This document shows positions 60,297-64,000 of a DNA stretch of 64,000 nucleotides, piece after piece; the first letter of the stretch is position 1, and every line of letters starts with the position of its first letter. The DNA is from Selaginella tamariscina (taxonomy: Eukaryota > Streptophyta > Lycopodiopsida > Selaginellales > Selaginellaceae): NCBI GenBank assembly GCA_003024785.1, contig PUQB01000330.1:130001-194000 (forward strand), written 5' to 3'. The translations under genes and the position numbers were made by a program. The notes under the pieces are model-generated. The model saw only the letters and a list, made by a program, of their open reading frames with translations, was not told the DNA's origin and made no database searches.

Positions 60297-60351
60297 TGTG
60301 AGAGCTCGGAATATAGAAATGTAAACCCTAACTTATATACAAGAGCTAGTA
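60297..60351 (-). repeat. Truncated gypsy 5' LTR
   Basis: Matches the first part of the 162-base LTR (TGTGAGAGCTCGGAATATAG onward), with an internal deletion of about 18 bases, and then stops at the boundary with element A. The truncation dates the element A insertion after the gypsy insertion. Confidence 0.8.
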
Positions 60352-60620
60352 TGCACGTTGTAACTAAAGTGGGCATGATACGTGAAAATGGGAATATAAA
60401 ATAAATTACTAATTAATACTTAAGTTTTAATTATTAATTAATCATTTAATTAATATGTAATTAAGCCTTAAATATTAATTAATTAATTAATTAATCCTTC
60501 AATAACCTTACTTAGTAAGGAATATTCCTAAAATATCTTAAAATATTCATATATATTCTAAAAATAGTTTACAATAATGAAGAAATACTATCAAACATAA
60601 TTACAAATGAAATCATTTTC
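60352..60620 (-). repeat. Element A terminus, right copy
   Basis: Inverted match of 4880-5148, including the TTAATTAA tract and GGAATATTCC. It abuts the truncated gypsy LTR directly. Confidence 0.75.
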
Positions 60621-60640
60621 TTATCAACATGTTAATTTTT

Positions 60641-61820
60641 TTATAAATACTTTCTTTCTATCATACAAAGAAATCTTTTCATTTTGTCTAAATCATCACT
60701 CTCCGGATTAATCAAATCATTTTGGTCAATATCTTGATGTTGTTGCCACCACTTAACACTCTCACGAATGCAATTGGGAGTTGCCATCCTTGTTAATACA
60801 TAAGATGTGATAAAGAAGGTCTGCATAAAGGCTCATCTAAAAACTGACGTTCCTTAAGAATAATATTATAAAGCGCCCGGTTGCTATCCTTCATTTTATA
60901 AAATTCAATATCACGAGAAAGAAAAGCTTCAGGAAATGTATGATACGGTGGATACTGCTCACAAAAATTTTCGAGATTCTTCTTTCTGAGGCACGTATCC
61001 AAGTAGTTCACTAGCTCATCCATGATATCGGTATCAGAATATGGATCAAAAGTGATTGGATGAATACAAGCAATGTTTTGGTTGAGCATAGCCTTTTGAG
61101 GAGAGTCATCTACTACTAAGATATGTGCATTCTTCGTTATCCTTAAGCGACTGATCTCCCCATGAGTCCCAATTATTCTTTCATTCTTGAAGAAGTATGG
61201 CTTGCTTTCCTTTCTTATATTGTGAAATTCGAGAGGTTTATGACACATTCGCTGGTCAAAAATCCAATCTTTACGAATCACCTCTTCTGCAACACTACAA
61301 TGTTTCTTAAGTAAATTCAACAGCGGTGTTAAGTTATGAATCTGCATGCATGACCAAATCCCCACAAGCGCACCCATCTCCTTAAGCTTTTAAAGAAACG
61401 ATCCAACCCTAGACGAAAAATAATATCATATCGAAATTTACCATGACAAGGAATGAAATCTCCTTGTTTGATTTCTTTTTTCCTATCCTGGGGCCTTTGT
61501 CGATGAAGCAGAACACCATTGACATCCAACAATACAATATGGCCATGAGTAACATGAGATAGCGTTGCCTCTTGAATACTTTGCAAATCACTTGTTTGCT
61601 CCCTTTCACATTTATCCGTTGCCACTATCTCGTTGCCTATCCCTTCATCATTTAATTGTACATCATCCTTACAAGATTCAGATATTGCATGCGCTGAAGA
61701 AATTGATTTCGGAATTGAAGCCAATAAAAATGATGATGAAGTGGCCCCCATGGTAACGATGTTTTGAGCTGCATTATTATCCATTTCCTGCATGAACTCT
61801 GTCATTCTGACATGTGGCAC
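60641..61820 (-). pseudogene. FCP1/SCP-like phosphatase of element A, right copy
   Basis: Motifs in order: IVLLDVNGVLLHR (motif I), KFRYDIIFR, GALVGIWSCMQIHN (motif II), EVIRKDWIFDQRMCHKPL, HGEISRLRITKNAHILVVDD then SPQKAMLNQN (motif III), and a C-terminal helix region with HPITFDPYSDTDIMDEL. Frameshifts lie at about 61385 (one base lost in a short T/A run) and 60830. The left copy is intact at these points but broken elsewhere, so the family ancestor encoded a whole protein of roughly 390 residues. Start chosen at MPHVRMTEF; a downstream Met is possible. Confidence 0.75.
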
Positions 61821-62074
61821 AAGAAATTGTCGCCAAACCCCTCTCTTACCTCATGCCAATGCTGAAAATCCATGTTCTCAATTATTTCATTACATCTGCA
61901 AAATGATAATTAGCTGACCTTAAAATTATCAAGGTATATTATTTACCTTGTTAATGTGTGACCCATGTTTGAACTAAAAGCTTCATTAATCCTTGAGAAT
62001 TTATTTTCTGTACAAATATAAAAGAAATATACAAAAATGCCTTATGTTACACTCATTTACAACTATTCATCACT

Positions 62075-64000
62075 TTAACAATTCATTATCAATTCTTCTT
62101 CGCTATTACCTTCTGAGTGAGGCGAAGAAGGTCTAAGTCGCTTGTGAGATGGTTCAAGATCTTCTGCATCTTCTATTGATATTTCCATGGTCCTGGAGTG
62201 TGCGAATGTTCTGTACTCCTCGAGATAACTTCCGGTCTAATATCTGATTGAAGTTCGTTCTCAGACTCCGAGATTGAACCAGATTCACCTTCAGAGCTAT
62301 CGCACTTATCTGGAGGGAACTTTCTCAAATACGCCTTTATGGATTCGTTGGGGTACTCAGTTGAGACCCAATCTATCCACTTGTTCAGGTCCTCAACCAT
62401 GGTCTTATCCTTTTCAACGGCAAACACACATGTATGCCGAAGGTAACACTCCTTCAAGACGGACCCCCTAGTGCAGTAGTCAAAAACCCACGCATCACTG
62501 TCAGGACCCCTAATCAAGTTGACGATGCTCCGTGCCGCTTGACTTGTAATGTTTGGATAACGTACATTGCCGAATACGTCACTCACCTATCGGTGTATCG
62601 GATGGAGGTTCAGGGCCGTTGGAGTGCAAACAGATGCCTGGCCAGTCATTTGGAAGCTTGAAATTGTTTGGCGCATTCCTAACAACCAAGTGAACAACGG
62701 TATCAATGCACTTGGGATTAGCATCGTTCATATAAAATCCTGTCCAACGATGTCTATTCTTCTTGGCGAAGGCGAAGGCAAAAGTATCGGTGACATGAGC
62801 AAGAATCAAGAAATAAATACCTGAAAAAGTAGGTATCAGTGAAGAGCGCAAGCATGAATTCAATAATAAATACCTTCTATGTATATGCTTGCACGGCTAA
62901 GTTTCTCCACCAGATCCTCTAGTGCCCTATCTGTCGAAAGATTTTTTGACACCCGCCGATCCATCACGAACAATTGAAACGGTTTCCTACAAGCAGTGAT
63001 GTTACCCCATAAAGTCTCCGAATCTAACAACAAACATCTGTAGGGCTTGTCGTGATTCGTAGCATCCTCCTTTATAAGGTTCAATTCGGTTCTCCGCTGC
63101 TGAAGGACTGCCATAAGAGAAGGCGTCATCCCAATGTTCTCCTTTTTGGCGTTGGCGTGCAATAGATTCTTGCCTAGATCTTCCGATTGGTTCACCCATT
63201 CGACAAGCATATCATCGTTCGTCACATGCAAATATTTGCTGACCTCTTCATATGTTGAAGTCGAGGTCCAACCCAGTTTGTGGCAGTGTATTCCCAACCA
63301 CTCCTTGAAATGCCTGACCGTCTTCAACTCCATTGCCTTGAGATGAAAAGGAGAGGTTGGGCTGCTGTTATTAATTTGTAGTTTGCCATCGATCACCAAA
63401 TCAGCCAAGACTTCCATCTCCTCCATCGTTGTTCCATTTAAAGGCTTCAACCATGTGAGCTTGAAATCGTTGTCTACATCCTTTGTAGATTGAACAGACT
63501 TAGCCTTCGGCGTCTTACTGGGTTTCTTTGCAGACTTTTCTGAGGGCTCCCCTTCACTTGTCTGCTTCTTCTTCAGTGTTCCTTTTGAAAAGGATTCCAT
63601 AATCCCCAACCATTTGGCAAAGATCCTATCTTCGGGGCAAGAAATCAACATCATCAGAAAGGATGTTTCCTTCCCGCCCACCTGGGCAAAATCAACTGCT
63701 GCAATTTCTTCAACTCTCTGAGGAAAAAGACAGATTAATATACCGGCGAGATAAATCCCGCCCAAACAATTTGCTTACCCGGTATTCCGCAGATTGTGTA
63801 TTCCCTGCGGTAGCTCTTTGTGGTCGCTGAAGAGATTCCCACACGGCTCGCGTGTGTTTAAACTTCTCCCATATTTTGCTGTTGTAGTGGTTGGTGTCGG
63901 CAGCGTCCCATTCCGCCGATAACTTATGGTACTGCTCGATTGTGAGATTCGGCTTAGCTAAAAACGCCGATCTTTTTGTCAGCTTCTCACGGGTATGCTC
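62075..64000 (-). pseudogene. ParB-like plus DNA methyltransferase-like gene of element A, right copy
   Basis: Enters the window after the ParB-like signature. 64000-63781 encodes EHTREKLTKRSAFLAKP...LSAEWDAADTNHYNSKIWE, then a short intron holding the conserved palindrome. A 301-codon open stretch has a Lys-rich linker (GTLKKKQTSEGEPSEKSAKK), FKLTWLKPLNGTTMEEMEVL, and FQLFVMDRRVSKN at the motif IV position. After a second intron (about 62820-62875) come GIYFLILAHVTD, WTGFYMNDANPKCIDTVVHL, an EPPSDTPIG segment and AWVFDYCTRGSVLKECYL...VFAVEKD (motif I/II position). The acidic tail has PSHKRLRPSSPHSEG. Short frameshifts at about 62583 and 62190 mark decay. Motif order fits the beta class of N6/N4 methyltransferases, but catalytic residues are not canonical. 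Confidence 0.6.
63745..63762. repeat. Intronic palindrome, right copy
   Basis: GGCGAGATAAATCCCGCC, the exact complement of the site at 1787-1804, again inside the short intron of the ParB/MTase-like gene. Confidence 0.6.

Larger units (their letters stand above)
55604..60351 (-). mobile_element. Ty3/gypsy element with short LTRs, minus strand
   Basis: Nearly complete: 5' LTR (cut short), gag, protease, reverse transcriptase, RNase H, integrase with a GPY/F-type end, polypurine tract GAGAGGAGGGA and a 162-base 3' LTR. It lacks a visible chromodomain. It inserted into the flank of the duplicated LRR gene and was later truncated in its 5' LTR by element A. Confidence 0.85.
60352..64000 (-). mobile_element. 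Element A, right copy (3' part), inverted
   Basis: The terminus TGCACGTTGTAACTAAAGTG at the left edge is followed by the phosphatase and ParB/MTase-like genes on the minus strand, matching 1-5148. The window ends inside the ParB-like part. The main exon (63765-62860) is open for 301 codons here, whereas it is frameshifted in the left copy, so this copy is the better template for reading the family. Confidence 0.75.

Overview
This window looks like repeat-rich, AT-rich nuclear DNA from a plant-type (streptophyte) eukaryote. The reasons are short GT-AG introns, a TTTAGGG telobox, a fragment of the spliceosomal gene LSM3, Ty3/gypsy, Ty1/copia, PIF/Harbinger and Mutator-like (MULE) elements, and many foldback elements and microsatellites. 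I cannot name the species; a non-angiosperm lineage (bryophyte, lycophyte or charophyte) is only a guess. Nearly all genes belong to mobile elements, and most are broken by small indels or stops.

Layout. 1-5148 is the 3' part of element A (+): a decayed gene combining a ParB/sulfiredoxin-like domain with a DNA-methyltransferase-like domain, then a captured FCP1/SCP-like phosphatase gene. 5.2-6.45 kb is the remnant of a related element C. 6.45-15.1 kb is AT-rich repeat DNA holding one small decayed membrane-protein gene (8455-9129) and another C terminus (10.65 kb). 15.1-22.9 kb is element B: a MULE transposase on the minus strand and, divergently on the plus strand, a second ParB-like plus N6/N4-methyltransferase-like gene. 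Between them lies an array of perfect CCAGTCGGCATGCCGACTGG palindromes at 39-bp spacing. At 22.95-23.4 kb are a telobox and two good LSM3 exons. 23.4-29.8 kb is AT-rich. 29.8-32.7 kb carries an LRR-type gene (minus strand) whose decayed duplicate lies at 52.4-55.3 kb. 35.2-36.7 kb is a Harbinger element. 36.9-43.7 kb is a scrambled chromodomain gypsy element holding an inverted, circularly permuted block and a solo LTR with 5-bp target duplication. 43.7-46.9 kb is a decayed second copy of the element B transposase carrying a foldback element. 46.9-50.3 kb is unclassified repeats. 50.3-52.4 kb is a decayed copia element. 55.6-60.35 kb is a second gypsy element with short LTRs. 60.35 kb to the end is a second copy of element A, in inverted orientation.

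How it fits together. The notable signal is that at least two element families (A and B) carry the same unusual pair: a ParB-like domain and a beta-class DNA methyltransferase-like domain. That architecture is familiar from bacterial plasmids and phages. In B it sits beside a MULE transposase and a centromere-like palindrome array, and the termini carry AGAATATTCT motifs resembling heat-shock elements. I infer a transposon-encoded DNA-marking or partition-like module. The copies here are decayed, so function cannot be shown from this window.
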